64,000 nucleotides of DNA from Hyphomicrobiales bacterium (GTDB taxonomy: Bacteria > Pseudomonadota > Alphaproteobacteria > Rhizobiales > Rhizobiaceae): contig UCHD01000005.1 of NCBI GenBank assembly GCA_900472175.1, positions 310,001 to 374,000 on the forward strand, in the 5' to 3' direction. The notes beneath the pieces were generated by a model. The model was not told the DNA's origin. It did no database searches and saw only the letters and a list, made by a program, of their open reading frames with translations. A program made the translations under genes and the position numbers. Shown here in pieces: positions 35,062 to 46,189 of this stretch. Each line of letters begins with the position of its first letter. The stretch's first letter is position 1.

Positions 35062-37869
35062 TCACTGGCCGAGCCGTTCGAGCAGAGCAGGGATATGCAC
35101 CTGATCGGCTTTGTAGTTGCCGGTCAGCATATACATCATGATGTTGACGCCGGAGCGGAAAGCGAGTTCGCGCTGCTGTTCGTCCGGCGGCACGGTCGGC
35201 AAAAGCGGCATACCATTGCTGTCGATCGCCCAGGCGCCGGCAAAATCGTTGCCGGTAATCATGATCGACGAGACGCCATCGCCCGACCGCGCCGGCCTGC
35301 CGGTCGGCTGCGAGCCATTGTCCGGCTGCGCCTCGATCCACAGCGGGCTGCCATTGTAGCGGCCGGGAAAATTCGACAGCAGGTAGAAGGACTTGGTCAG
35401 CACGTTGTCGGCCGGAACCGGTTCCAGCGGCGGGATATCGAGATCGGCAAGGATCGCCTGCAGCCGCTCGGAATTGGGGCTTGTGCCGGAACCGGATGAC
35501 AGCGATGAAAACTGGTCGCGGGTATCGAACAGCACGGTGCCGCCCGAGCGCATATAGGCATCGATCCGGCTGATCGCCGCAGGGCTTGGCATCGGCGCGT
35601 TGGCCGATACCGGCCAGTAGATCAGCGAATAGAACGCCAGTTCGTCCGAGGCAATGTCGAGACCGATCGGCGGGCCGGGTTCGAGCGTCGTGCGGTAAGT
35701 GAGGAAGTCGGTCAGGCCAGCCAGGCCGCGCTCGGAAAGCCGGTCGACATCGGCTTCACCGGTGATGACATAGGCGAGGTGCGTCTTGTCCAGTTGCCGC
35801 AGGATGATGTCGTCCCCCGGTTTGCTGTCGTCGGCAAAGGACTGGCCAGGCGTGGCGACCAGCGTGCCTGCCGCGAGTGCCAGCACGATTGCCGCCGCCG
35901 CTGGCATTCTCAGCCGGGCAAAGGCGCCGCCCATGAACAGGACCACGGCGGAATCGACCAGCAACATGATCAGCGCTGCGGCAAACAGCCATGGTTTCAT
36001 CGACCATGCCTCGGCGCCGATGAGAGGCTCGGACGTGTAAGGAATGGACAGGCCGCTGGCATTGATCGGCTTCAATTCCGCGTCGTGGGGCAAAAGGTTC
36101 AGTGCGGTAAATCCCTCTTCCGAGCCGTAAAGACCGGGCGGATGTTCGGCGGTGGAAGCTGGCGTGGTTCCGGCGGCCAATTCGAGCGGCCGGGCCTTGC
36201 CGGTTTCACTGATCAGCACGCCATTGGCATTGAGCAGGCGGTAGGGTGCCAGCGTCTGGGACTTTGCGGCACCTTCGCTTGCAACGCCGCCACTGCGCGA
36301 CAGCTGGACACTGCGGCGCAACATCTCGACGAAATCGCCCGATATCGGCAGGTTGGACCATGTCGCCTCGGCGCTGACATGGAAAAGGATGATACGCCCG
36401 GCCCCTTGTGTCTTGGTCGTCACCAGCGGCGTGCCATCGGCAAGGCTTGCCCAGGTGCGCGAGGACAGATCGGCGGTCGGTTCGGCAAGCACCTGCCGTT
36501 TGACGAGAATGCCTTCCGGCCTTGGCATGCCGGCAAAGGGGCTGAGCGCCGGATAGTCGGCCAACGGCTGCGGTTCGGACCAGGACAGCGCGCCGCCAAG
36601 CGCGCGCTCGCCCTGCCGCAACGTCACCGGCACCAGCGGATCGTCGGCCGGGGCTGCGGCCAGGCGCGGACCGGCAAAACGCACCAGCGTGCCGCCGTTT
36701 TCGATCCATTTGGTGATCGGTCCGTAGGTTTCTTCCGGCAGGCGGCCGATATCGGCCATGATCAGCATCGACGGCTTCTGTGCAAGAAGCTCGGGGATCG
36801 AAACCGCCATGTCCGCTTCGTTCGGCTGGATCAGGTCGGCATAGGGCGCTAGCGCCCGGTTGATATAGTAGAGCGGCGAGAGCAGAGGCTGCGACTGGTC
36901 GCGGGCCTCGCCGCTCAAAAGTGCGACGCGGCGGCGGCGGAAGCCGTCATCGAGCAGGAACGTGCCGCCGGCGGTTGCCAAGCCATCGATGCCGACGCGG
37001 GCAAAATCGTTGCGCAGTTCGAAGGGGGCGGCAAGCGTCGCCTTGGCAAGACCTTCACCGGCAGCAAAAGCGACAGAGCCGTTGGCGATCGCCCGGCCGC
37101 GTGTGTCATAGGCGGTGACCGGCAGGGTGCGTGCGCCGGCCGTATCGAGGCGAGTGGCGCTGACCACCATCGATTCTGAATCGTTGGCGGAGTTGCTGAT
37201 CGCTACGGCCTGATCCTTGCCACCCTCGATCAGCCTGAAATTCCCAGGCGAAAGCGCTGCAAGCTCGGTCATGACCTTGCCGTCAGCGGCCTCGATACCG
37301 TCCGAAAGGAAGGCCAGCGTGCCAGGGGCCGTCCCATCAAGTGCTGTCTTCAGCGCGTTGACGGCTGTTTCCCTGTCCGGGCGCAGGGGTTGCGGCGTCG
37401 CTGCAGCGAGGCGGTTGCGGGCGGTCAAGGCTGATCCCGGAACGGCATTGTGGTCCTGGTCGGCAGTAAAGACGACGGCGACCGGCAGATCCTTTTCCTC
37501 GGCATCACTGATCAGCGCATCGGCGGTTTCGACCCGGCGCTGCCAATCGGTCGACGTCGCCCAGCTGTTGTCGATCACCAGCGCCAGCGGGCCGCTGCCC
37601 GAAAGCGTGTTGGAGCGCGGATTGAACACCGGGTCGGCAATGGCGAGGATGATGGCGGCCGCCATCAGCATGCGCAGCAGCGTCAGCCACCACGGGCTTT
37701 TGGACGGTGTCTCCTCGCGCTTTAACACGCTGGCAAGAATGCGCAGCGGCGGAAACACCTCCACCACCGGTTTGGGCGGCGTCATGCGCAAAAGCCACCA
37801 GATTGCCGGAAGGGCAACAAGAGCAGCGAGCATCAACGGATTGGCGAAGATGAACGGCAGGAAGCTCAC
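35062..37869 (-). CDS. BatA-like/DUF4159 membrane protein
   Basis: The 935-residue protein begins with the aerotolerance (BatA) N-terminal pattern of two membrane helices (FIFANPLMLAALVALPAIWWLL and LRMLMAAAIILAIADPVF). A degenerate vWA region follows (LVIDNSWAT in place of DxSxS), a large extracytoplasmic part, further helices near residues 630-680, and a C-terminal DUF4159 domain with YSLIYWPVSAN and DAYMRSGGTVLFDTRDQ. It starts with GTG overlapping the DUF58 stop (GTGA). It probably forms a membrane complex with the MoxR ATPase and DUF58 protein. Confidence 0.86.
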   Translation of the reverse strand: MSFLPFIFANPLMLAALVALPAIWWLLRMTPPKPVVEVFPPLRILASVLKREETPSKSPWWLTLLRMLMAAAIILAIADPVFNPRSNTLSGSGPLALVIDNSWATSTDWQRRVETADALISDAEEKDLPVAVVFTADQDHNAVPGSALTARNRLAAATPQPLRPDRETAVNALKTALDGTAPGTLAFLSDGIEAADGKVMTELAALSPGNFRLIEGGKDQAVAISNSANDSESMVVSATRLDTAGARTLPVTAYDTRGRAIANGSVAFAAGEGLAKATLAAPFELRNDFARVGIDGLATAGGTFLLDDGFRRRRVALLSGEARDQSQPLLSPLYYINRALAPYADLIQPNEADMAVSIPELLAQKPSMLIMADIGRLPEETYGPITKWIENGGTLVRFAGPRLAAAPADDPLVPVTLRQGERALGGALSWSEPQPLADYPALSPFAGMPRPEGILVKRQVLAEPTADLSSRTWASLADGTPLVTTKTQGAGRIILFHVSAEATWSNLPISGDFVEMLRRSVQLSRSGGVASEGAAKSQTLAPYRLLNANGVLISETGKARPLELAAGTTPASTAEHPPGLYGSEEGFTALNLLPHDAELKPINASGLSIPYTSEPLIGAEAWSMKPWLFAAALIMLLVDSAVVLFMGGAFARLRMPAAAAIVLALAAGTLVATPGQSFADDSKPGDDIILRQLDKTHLAYVITGEADVDRLSERGLAGLTDFLTYRTTLEPGPPIGLDIASDELAFYSLIYWPVSANAPMPSPAAISRIDAYMRSGGTVLFDTRDQFSSLSSGSGTSPNSERLQAILADLDIPPLEPVPADNVLTKSFYLLSNFPGRYNGSPLWIEAQPDNGSQPTGRPARSGDGVSSIMITGNDFAGAWAIDSNGMPLLPTVPPDEQQRELAFRSGVNIMMYMLTGNYKADQVHIPALLERLGQ

Positions 37870-38786
37870 AGCTGGCCTCCATGCGTGGCGCGTCCGGGCA
37901 TGCCGGAAAGATACATGTGTACGGCGACCAGTGCCTCGGAGGCGAGGTGATCGGTGCGGTGCGGCGTGAATGTCCAGCCGAGATGGCGCAGGTTTTCGCC
38001 GAGGCTGTCGCGCCGTGCGATGTAGGCGCGGCGATAGTCGTCACGGACGATTTCGGCACGGCCGGCTGTCAGCTTCTCGCCGGTCTCCGGATCGGTGAAT
38101 TCGGTGCGCCCGGCATAGGGAAAGCTCTCTTCGGCCGGGTCGGCAATCTCGATGACATGACCGCGCAATCCGCGCCGGGCAAGCGGCCCAAGCCGCGCCA
38201 TGATGGTATCGGCCGGATCGAGGAAATCACCGATCAGGACCAGATCACTGGCGCCACGGATCATCGTCGTCTGCGGCAAGCCACCCGAGAGCGGTGTGTG
38301 CATCAAGGCGGTGGCCAGCCGTTCGGCGGCATTGCGGGCCGACACCGGCTCCATGACGCCGGGGCAGCCGATCCGCTCGCCGGAACGGGCAAGAATTTCG
38401 GCCAGTGCCAGCATCAGCACCAGCGCCCGGCTTTCCTTGGAGACCGAACCGAACTTCGATTTGTACATCATCGACGGTGACAGGTCGGCCCAGAGCCATA
38501 TGGTATGGGCCGCCTCCCATTCGCGGTCGCGCACGTAGGTATGATCGTCGCGGGCGGAGCGGCGCCAGTCGATGCGCGACAGGCTCTCGCCATCGCTATA
38601 GGGCCGGAACTGCCAGAAGTTTTCGCCGATGCCACGCTTGCGGCGGCCGTGCCAGCCGGAAATCACCGTATTGGCGATGCGCTTGGCCTCGACCATACAA
38701 TCCGGGATCAGCCGGGCACGGCTTTGCGCCCGGGAAAGAACGTCTCCTGACGGTGTCGGCTCGACGATTTGGCCTATGGCAGCCAT
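37866..38786 (-). CDS. DUF58 protein of the moxR operon
   Basis: The 306-residue protein has the DUF58 signature: GRRKRGIGENFWQFRPYSDGESLSRIDWRRSAR, followed by WADLSPSMMYKS, a vWA-like strand. DUF58 proteins accompany MoxR ATPases and are thought to help in metal-cofactor or complex assembly. The start lies three bases after the moxR stop and the end overlaps the next gene, so the row is tightly coupled. Confidence 0.9.
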   Translation of the reverse strand: MAAIGQIVEPTPSGDVLSRAQSRARLIPDCMVEAKRIANTVISGWHGRRKRGIGENFWQFRPYSDGESLSRIDWRRSARDDHTYVRDREWEAAHTIWLWADLSPSMMYKSKFGSVSKESRALVLMLALAEILARSGERIGCPGVMEPVSARNAAERLATALMHTPLSGGLPQTTMIRGASDLVLIGDFLDPADTIMARLGPLARRGLRGHVIEIADPAEESFPYAGRTEFTDPETGEKLTAGRAEIVRDDYRRAYIARRDSLGENLRHLGWTFTPHRTDHLASEALVAVHMYLSGMPGRATHGGQL

Positions 38787-38789
38787 TCA

Positions 38790-39803
<1,014 letters not shown>

Positions 39804-39970
39804 TGTCTGTCTCCCGTGGCCGGCAACGGTGCCGAATCGCGAAAAGCGCGCTTTTCGTCTCTGTTTTTCAATCTATGCTCCGCCCGGTGGCTGACAAGAC
39901 GGGGGTAACGCACTATCTCGTGAGCCAGTGCTCGATAAAAAGCAAGAATAGGGCCAAACGGGACGGAACG

Positions 39971-40594
39971 ATGGCGGATGCGGAAATACATCAGGCGGGC
40001 GATGCGGCTGGACTTGCCGCGCTAATCACGCGCGCGGCCGGGCAGACCAATGGACAGACCAGGGGTTTACCGCCCGTGGAGCGCTGGAACCCACCATTTT
40101 GCGGCGATATCGACATGGAGATCCGCGCTGATGGAACCTGGTTCTACATGGGCACGCCGATCGGCCGGCAGCCTCTGGTTCGGCTGTTTTCCACGGTTCT
40201 GCGCAAGGATGAGGACGGCAAGACCTATCTCGTAACTCCTGTGGAAAAACTGGGCATCCGCATCACCGATGCACCTTTTGTCGCGGTCGAGATGAACGTC
40301 ACTGAACGCGACGGCGTGCCCGTCGTCACCTTCCGCACCAATGTCGGCGATGTCGTCGAGGCCGGCCCAGATCATGCGCTTCGTTTCGCCGTGCATGGCG
40401 AGAACCGTGAATTGAAGCCCTATCTGCATGTGCGCGGGCGGCTGGAAGCGCTGGTGTCCCGCGCCGTGATGTACGATCTGGTGGCGCTTGGCGAAACGGT
40501 TGATATCGGCGGTGTCGATATGTTTGCCGTCCGCTCCGGCGGTATGACCTTTGCCATCATGCCCGCCCAGGAACTGGAAGCGCTTTCGGCATGA
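39971..40594 (+). CDS. DUF1285 family protein
   Basis: The 207-residue protein has the DUF1285 pattern: PPVERWNPPFCGDIDMEIRADGTWFYMGTPIGR, then LVRLFSTVLRKDEDGKTYLVTPVEKLGI. The open frame runs up to 39803, but ATG 39971 after GGGACGGAACG gives the family length. It overlaps the CoA pyrophosphatase gene by four bases, so the three genes 39971-42470 form an operon divergent from moxR. Function unknown. Confidence 0.87.
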   Translation: MADAEIHQAGDAAGLAALITRAAGQTNGQTRGLPPVERWNPPFCGDIDMEIRADGTWFYMGTPIGRQPLVRLFSTVLRKDEDGKTYLVTPVEKLGIRITDAPFVAVEMNVTERDGVPVVTFRTNVGDVVEAGPDHALRFAVHGENRELKPYLHVRGRLEALVSRAVMYDLVALGETVDIGGVDMFAVRSGGMTFAIMPAQELEALSA

Positions 40595-41223
40595 CGGATT
40601 TACTGTTTTCAGCCGATGATTTTCGCCGCCGCGCGCTGCAGCAATCCGGCAGTCCAGCCGAAGAGGCCTGGCGGGAGCATGGCGACTTTCTGCTCAATCC
40701 CGACACCGTTCCCTATCTCGAAACCTTGAAGCTCAGGGATGCCGCAGTTCTCGTGCCTGTCATCGACGATGGCGACGAGGCGCGGGTAATCTTCACCCGG
40801 CGCACGGCGACGCTGCGCAAGCATTCCGGCCAGGTTTCCTTTCCGGGCGGCGCCATCGATCCGCAGGATGATACGCCGGAGCGTGCGGCCCTGCGCGAAA
40901 CCGAGGAAGAGATTGGCCTTGACCGCCGCTTTGTCGAGACGGTCGGCCGGTTGCCTTATTATATGGCGATGTCCGGTTTTCGCATCACGCCAATTCTGGC
41001 CGTGGTCCAGCCGGGTTACGATCTTATTCCCAATCCCACGGAGGTGGCTGCGGTCTTCGATGTACCACTGTCCTTCCTGATGAACCCCGACAATCACGGC
41101 CTTGGCCAGGCGCACTGGAAAGGTGCCGACCGGCATTTTTACAGCATGCCCTATGGCGAACAGCATATCTGGGGCATTACCGCGGGCATTGTCCGCATGT
41201 TGTATGAAAGGCTTTATGCATGA
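40591..41223 (+). CDS. nudL: CoA pyrophosphatase (Nudix, NudL type)
   Basis: The 210-residue protein has the Nudix CoA signature SGQVSFPGGAIDPQDDTPERAALRETEEEIGL, where the LRKHSGQVSFPGG extension identifies CoA pyrophosphatases. It cleaves CoA to 4'-phosphopantetheine and 3',5'-ADP. It starts at an ATGA overlap with the previous gene and overlaps cca likewise. Confidence 0.9.
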   Translation: MTDLLFSADDFRRRALQQSGSPAEEAWREHGDFLLNPDTVPYLETLKLRDAAVLVPVIDDGDEARVIFTRRTATLRKHSGQVSFPGGAIDPQDDTPERAALRETEEEIGLDRRFVETVGRLPYYMAMSGFRITPILAVVQPGYDLIPNPTEVAAVFDVPLSFLMNPDNHGLGQAHWKGADRHFYSMPYGEQHIWGITAGIVRMLYERLYA

Positions 41224-42470
41224 CCTCCGTTGCGGCCGAATCCTGGTTTTCGGCGCCCGCGTTGACCCGCGTGTTTGACCTTCTCAACGCCGATGGAGGC
41301 GAGGTGCGTGTGGTCGGTGGTGCCGTTCGCAACAGCCTGATGGGCCTTGACGTCGCCGATATAGACATGGCGACAACGTTGCTGCCGGAAGTGGTGGTTG
41401 CGCGTGCCAAATCAGCCGGTATCAAGGCGGTACCGACTGGCATCGAACATGGCACGGTGACGCTGGTCATCGACGGCGCTCCTTTCGAAATCACCACCTT
41501 GCGCCGGGACGTGGCGACGAACGGCCGCCATGCCGAGGTCGCCTTCGGCACGGACTGGACGGTGGATGCGCAGCGGCGCGACCTGACGATCAATGCGCTC
41601 TATGCCAATGCGAAGGGCGAGGTGATCGATCTCGTTGGAGGCCTTGCCGATATCGAAAAGCGCAATATCCGTTTCATCGGCAATGCCAGCGAGCGGGTGG
41701 CCGAAGACTATCTGCGGGTGCTGCGGTTCTTCCGCTTCTTTGCGCATTACGGCTCTGGCCGCCCGGATGCGGACGGCCTTCGCGCCTGCGCCCAGGCGCG
41801 CTCGAAACTATCGACACTGTCGGCCGAGCGGGTCTGGTCCGAGTTGAAGAAGCTGCTTTCGGCGCGCGATCCGGGCCGGGCGCTGCTTTGGATGCGTACC
41901 TCCGGCGTGTTGAGCGAAATCCTGCCGGAAAGCGAGAAATGGGGTATCGATGCGATCCCGGGGCTGATTGCCGCCGAACAGGCTTTTGGCTGGCAGCCCG
42001 ACCCGCTGCTCAGGCTGGCGTCGATCATTCCACCGGACGGTGATCGCTTGGATGCGATGGCTAAGCGGCTGCGGTTGTCCAAGGCGGAAGCGGTCTATTT
42101 CACTGCCTGGACCAAGGCCCCACGTTTGTCGGCCGAGATTGCCGATACCGCATTCGACCGGTTGCTGTACCGGAACGGAGACAAGGGGATAGCAACGTCG
42201 CTGCGGCTTTCACTCGCCTCCGTGCGGCAGAAAGCCGAAAACGATCCGGCACTGCTACCTGAGACGGCGCGTCTGCAACGGCTTTTGACGCGAGCGGAGA
42301 AATGGCAAAAGCCTGTATTTCCGCTCAGTGGCGCCGATGTTCTGGCCACCGGCATTGCCGCCGGGCCGCGGGTCGGGGAAATCCTCGGCCAGCTTGAGGA
42401 CAAATGGATTGACGGCAATTTCAATGCTGACCGGGCAACGCTGGTTGCCCGGCTGCAATCGATGGTCTGA
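41220..42470 (+). CDS. cca: CCA tRNA nucleotidyltransferase
   Basis: The 416-residue enzyme adds or repairs the 3' CCA of tRNA. Class II motifs are present: VVGGAVRNSLMGLDVADIDMATT with the catalytic DxD, RRDVATNGRH, RRDLTINALY, and a later RFFRFFAHYG helix of the neck domain. It ends a three-gene overlapping operon with DUF1285 and nudL. Confidence 0.93.
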   Translation: MTSVAAESWFSAPALTRVFDLLNADGGEVRVVGGAVRNSLMGLDVADIDMATTLLPEVVVARAKSAGIKAVPTGIEHGTVTLVIDGAPFEITTLRRDVATNGRHAEVAFGTDWTVDAQRRDLTINALYANAKGEVIDLVGGLADIEKRNIRFIGNASERVAEDYLRVLRFFRFFAHYGSGRPDADGLRACAQARSKLSTLSAERVWSELKKLLSARDPGRALLWMRTSGVLSEILPESEKWGIDAIPGLIAAEQAFGWQPDPLLRLASIIPPDGDRLDAMAKRLRLSKAEAVYFTAWTKAPRLSAEIADTAFDRLLYRNGDKGIATSLRLSLASVRQKAENDPALLPETARLQRLLTRAEKWQKPVFPLSGADVLATGIAAGPRVGEILGQLEDKWIDGNFNADRATLVARLQSMV

Positions 42471-42482
42471 AAGGGCTGAGGT

Positions 42483-42668
42483 TCAGGCGACTTTCGCCTC
42501 TTCGACGATACGCGCCTTGATATTGTCGATCATGTTTTCGCGAATCAGCGTTTCTCCATGCGCCGAGCGCATATGCTCCACGGCGCGCCGGACGACTTCG
42601 GCGTCGCTGTCGGCGTGGGTGTGCCATTCGCAGCCGGGCACGAGGGTCCCGCATTCAAACAATCGCAT
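42483..42668 (-). CDS. Small DUF1059 protein
   Basis: The 61-residue protein starts MRLFECGTLVPGCEWHTH, with Cys6, Cys13, His16 and His18 as candidate zinc ligands, then a helix SDAEVVRRAVEHMRSAHG. This is the DUF1059 pattern. AAGGAGGA precedes the ATG at 42668, so the longer open frame to 42821 is rejected. Its function is not known. Confidence 0.87.
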   Translation of the reverse strand: MRLFECGTLVPGCEWHTHADSDAEVVRRAVEHMRSAHGETLIRENMIDNIKARIVEEAKVA

Positions 42669-42950
42669 GATGCTCCTCCTTGCGTTTGCATAGTCCGCCT
42701 GGAAGGCGTTCGGACCAGACGGATCAAGCAAGTATAACCGAAAATGGTGCCGATGGTTCCGCCGATTGCCTCCTTGGCGTTCACAATATTGCGGGCAGCC
42801 CCCGTTTTCTGAACGCGACATGGCCTTGAAGCTTCCTTTTCAGGGTCACATTGTCGCCCGATCTGTCCTCAACCCTTGGCGCCGGGGGTAGCCCCTTTCG
42901 GAAAGATTGGTGAAAACCGTCTTGAGACTGACTTAAGGAAGGACACGCAT
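42669..42950. other. Divergent intergenic region
   Basis: The 282 bases between DUF1059 and DUF4168 genes contain no supported gene and no strong hairpin. Promoters for both directions should be here but none is convincing by eye. Confidence 0.35.
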
Positions 42951-43361
42951 ATGACCATTCGCCACATGCCCGTTGCAGCCCTGACCGCTGCGGCACTCAG
43001 CCTGATCGTCATCAACTCGCCGGCCTTTGCCCAAGGTGCAGCCGAACCAAAGACGACCCAGCCGATGCAGGGCACGGCTCCCGCGGCTATCAGCGATCAA
43101 AAGATTGAAGCCTTTGCCGTCGCCTATCTGCAGGTCGACAAGGTCCGACAGGATTATGCCGCCAAGATCGGCGCCGAAAAGGACGCGGCCAACAAGCAGA
43201 AACTTCAGAACGAGGCCAACAAGCAGATGATCAATGCTGTCGAAAAATCGCCGGACATGTCGCTTGATGAATACAAGACGATCATCACCGCAGCGCAAAC
43301 TGATCCCGATGTCGCAAAGAAGGTGCAGGAAAAACTCAAGACCACTGATACAGCTCAATAG
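42951..43361 (+). CDS. Exported DUF4168 protein
   Basis: The 136-residue protein has a signal peptide (residues 1-27, ending AFAQGA) and a charged helical domain of the DUF4168 type: SDQKIEAFAVAYLQVDKVRQDYAAKI and LDEYKTIITAAQTDPDVAKKVQEKL. AAGGAAGGA precedes the ATG. It is probably periplasmic; function unknown. Confidence 0.85.
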   Translation: MTIRHMPVAALTAAALSLIVINSPAFAQGAAEPKTTQPMQGTAPAAISDQKIEAFAVAYLQVDKVRQDYAAKIGAEKDAANKQKLQNEANKQMINAVEKSPDMSLDEYKTIITAAQTDPDVAKKVQEKLKTTDTAQ

Positions 43362-43493
43362 GCCGATAGCGCGGAGCAGGGCAAAACAGGTCCTGCTCCC
43401 GAATTGTTTCCAACAGAAAGCACTATAAAAAACGTGAGCTTTGATGCTATGCCTTCGTTTCCCTGAGACGTCCGCAAAGGCACGCCCACCATC

Positions 43494-44039
43494 ATGAGCT
43501 CTTCTCTTCAGCAGGAACTGATCGCTTCGATCCGCAATATCGCGGATTATCCGAAGCCAGGCATCATGTTCCGCGATATCACCACGCTGCTTGGCAATCC
43601 GCGCGCTTTCCGCAGTGCGATCGATGCGTTGATCCAGCCCTTTGCCGGCACCAAGATCGACAAGGTTGCAGGCGTGGAAGCGCGCGGCTTCATCATGGGC
43701 GGCGCCATGGCGCACCAGATGTCGGCCGGTTTCGTTCCGATCCGCAAGAAGGGCAAGCTGCCGCACGATATTGTCCGCATCGCCTATAGCCTCGAATACG
43801 GCGTCGATGAGATGGAAATGCACCGCGATGCCATCAAGCCGGGTGAAAAAGTCGTTCTGGTCGATGACCTGATCGCGACTGGCGGCACTGCCGAAGGCGC
43901 GACCAAACTCCTGCAGCAGATGGGGGCCGATATCGTCGCCGCCTGTTTCATCATCGATCTGCCGGAACTCGGCGGCCGCAAGAAGCTCGAAGCCCTCGGT
44001 GTCGAGGTTCGCACGCTGATCGAATTCGACGGCCACTGA
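43494..44039 (+). CDS. apt: Adenine phosphoribosyltransferase
   Basis: The 181-residue enzyme converts adenine and PRPP to AMP in purine salvage. The PRPP loop [14 protein letters not shown] and the conserved [13 protein letters not shown] and [13 protein letters not shown] blocks are complete, and length is normal. Confidence 0.95.
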   Translation: MSSSLQQELIASIRNIADYPKPGIMFRDITTLLGNPRAFRSAIDALIQPFAGTKIDKVAGVEARGFIMGGAMAHQMSAGFVPIRKKGKLPHDIVRIAYSLEYGVDEMEMHRDAIKPGEKVVLVDDLIATGGTAEGATKLLQQMGADIVAACFIIDLPELGGRKKLEALGVEVRTLIEFDGH

Positions 44040-44059
44040 AGAAACGGCGGGAGCCAACT

Positions 44060-45178
44060 ATGACGTCGATACAGGAAGCGCTGGGCGCAGCTGCGGATGA
44101 GGGAATCATCACCTCAGCGCAGGCGGAAAAGCTGGTGCCGTTTTTGCTGGATGCGACGATGGCAGCCGGTGGCGGAGAGCGCCGTGTGGCCGGTCCGACG
44201 GTGCTCGCCGATGACGCGCTTCTGGCTGAGGAAAGCGAGCAGCCGCGCTTCGTTCGCGGTTTTCACGATATCCTGATCACCATAGGCGTCATCGTGGCGC
44301 TGGTCGGTCTCTGGGGTATCGGCAACCTGTTTGCTGTCCTGCCGGCCATCATCATCCTGGCCGAAATCCTGATCCGTCGGCAACGCCTGGCGCTGCCGGC
44401 CGTTGCGTTGACCGTGGCTCTCGTCCACTGGACCGGCATGTTTGCTCTGCTGGTCATCGAAATGGCTGCTCCGGAGGAACTCGACATCCTGACCAACTGG
44501 CTTATGGTGCTGCCGATCTTTGCCGCCGTTCTCGCGATGTTTTACTGGCGATACCGGGTGCCCTTGGCGCTTGCGGCAACGCTTCTGGCGCTGTTCCTGC
44601 TCGCCATGGATATCGTGCTTGTGCTGATTGCCAAGGCCTACGGCTCGACCGAGGCTCTTGCCGGGCATTCCGGTCTGGTTTCCAGCGTGTTCCTGATCAG
44701 CGCGTTGGGCCTCTTTTCGGCGGCAATGTCCTATGATGTCGCCGATCCAACCCGCACGAGCCGCAAATCGGACGTGGCATTCTGGCTGCATCTCGCGGCC
44801 GCTCCGGCGCTGCTCTACGCCATGCTGTCGTTCATCTTCCTGCGCAATGTCTCCAGCGAATGGTGGGGAGATGCAACATCACCGGCGGATGCGGCGGCGG
44901 TGCTTGCGATCGTCATCGTCTTCATGGTCATCGGCCTGATCATCGACCGGCGCGCCTTTGTCACCTCCGGGCTGGTATCGCTTGGCCTGGCGATCTGGAC
45001 GATCCTGCAGCAGGGCGGCGTCGCTTTCAGCGACTATTTTTCCGTCACCGTGCTTGCGGTCGGCGTCGTCGTACTGATGATCGGCATTTTCTGGCAGGTG
45101 TTGCGGCGGGCCATCGTCTCGCTCCTGCCCGCCGGGATCACGTCATATCTGCATCCCGCTTATCAGGCCAAGGGCTGA
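44060..45178 (+). CDS. Multi-spanning membrane protein of unknown function
   Basis: The 372-residue protein has a soluble N-terminus of about 65 residues (EALGAAADEGIITSAQAEKLVPFLL) and about ten membrane helices. The N-terminal segment weakly recalls DUF2157 proteins. It begins 20 bases after apt in the same direction and may be co-transcribed with it. Function unknown. Confidence 0.78.
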   Translation: MTSIQEALGAAADEGIITSAQAEKLVPFLLDATMAAGGGERRVAGPTVLADDALLAEESEQPRFVRGFHDILITIGVIVALVGLWGIGNLFAVLPAIIILAEILIRRQRLALPAVALTVALVHWTGMFALLVIEMAAPEELDILTNWLMVLPIFAAVLAMFYWRYRVPLALAATLLALFLLAMDIVLVLIAKAYGSTEALAGHSGLVSSVFLISALGLFSAAMSYDVADPTRTSRKSDVAFWLHLAAAPALLYAMLSFIFLRNVSSEWWGDATSPADAAAVLAIVIVFMVIGLIIDRRAFVTSGLVSLGLAIWTILQQGGVAFSDYFSVTVLAVGVVVLMIGIFWQVLRRAIVSLLPAGITSYLHPAYQAKG

Positions 45179-45190
45179 CGGGACGGGTTC

Positions 45191-45658
45191 TCAAGGGAAC
45201 TCTATGACCTTGCTTTCGAACCGGATGACCGGCTGGCCATCCTGGTTTTCGCCTTCGCACAGGATGGTGTTGATCCGCCATCCCGGCCGCGATTCGAGGT
45301 CCTTTGCCGCAACGAACGTGACGAAATAGGTGATCGTGTCGCCGGCAAAGACCGGCCGTAGCCAGCGCATGTCCTTGAAACCGGGGGAAGGGCCAAGCTT
45401 GGGCGCAACGACGCCTTTGGCCGCCAGCCGTTTCATTTCCCCCATCCAGTAGGGCACGAAGCATTTCATCCAACCGGCGCAGGTGTGCCAACCGGATGCG
45501 CAGAGGCCGCCGAATAACGATTGCCGGGCCAGCTCCGCATCGAGATGAAATGGCTGCGGGTCGAATTTCTCGGCAAAATCAATGATCTCCCCGGCCGAGA
45601 AGGTAACGGTGCCGATGATTTCGCGCGTGCCTTCGGGGTGGAGTTCGGACAGTTTCAT
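45191..45658 (-). CDS. MaoC-type hotdog dehydratase, second of a pair
   Basis: The 155-residue protein has the MaoC/R-hydratase pattern with FAEKFDPQPFHLD (catalytic Asp and His) and LFGGLCASGWHTCAGWMKC. It overlaps the preceding MaoC gene by four bases (ATGA). The pair might form a heteromeric enoyl-CoA hydratase; the substrate is unknown. Confidence 0.88.
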   Translation of the reverse strand: MKLSELHPEGTREIIGTVTFSAGEIIDFAEKFDPQPFHLDAELARQSLFGGLCASGWHTCAGWMKCFVPYWMGEMKRLAAKGVVAPKLGPSPGFKDMRWLRPVFAGDTITYFVTFVAAKDLESRPGWRINTILCEGENQDGQPVIRFESKVIEFP

Positions 45659-46116
45659 GCAGCGTCTCCCGCCGTTTGGCAGCGGATCATGTTGGCATAA
45701 TCGCAAATCGCCACAGTCTCGCCCCGCTGGTTGGTGACGACGGCGCGCAGCCGGACAATGCCGATTTCCGGCCGCGATCGCGACACGCGCGCCTCGATGA
45801 CCTCGCAACGGCCGGACAACGTATCGCCAACCAGGACCGCCTTCTTCCATTCCATGCTGTCGACGCCGGGAGACCCCTCTGACGCCGTCTCATGGATGTA
45901 GCTGTCGCAGAGCATCCGCATCATCATCGCGCTGGTATGCCAGCCGGAAGCCGCAAGACCGCCGAGAATGCTGGCTTTGCCGCCTTCTTCGGACAGATGC
46001 ATCGGTTGCGGATCGAATTCCGACGCGAAGGCGATGACCTCCTCAGTCTTGACCTCGACCGGCTTGAAATCAAACCGCTTGCCGGCCGGAAAATCTTCGA
46101 AATACAACATGGTCAT
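45655..46116 (-). CDS. MaoC-type hotdog dehydratase, first of a pair
   Basis: The 153-residue protein carries FASEFDPQPMHLSEEGG and ILGGLAASGWHTSAMMMRM, matching its downstream neighbour. The two share the same fold and about the same length and are translationally coupled, pointing to duplication and joint function. Confidence 0.88.
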   Translation of the reverse strand: MTMLYFEDFPAGKRFDFKPVEVKTEEVIAFASEFDPQPMHLSEEGGKASILGGLAASGWHTSAMMMRMLCDSYIHETASEGSPGVDSMEWKKAVLVGDTLSGRCEVIEARVSRSRPEIGIVRLRAVVTNQRGETVAICDYANMIRCQTAGDAA

Positions 46117-46189
46117 TGTCCTCCAAACACGCGCGTTTTAACATCCGGGCGTACGTTGGGAAATGGAAAGAGAATCCGAGGGCTGGAGA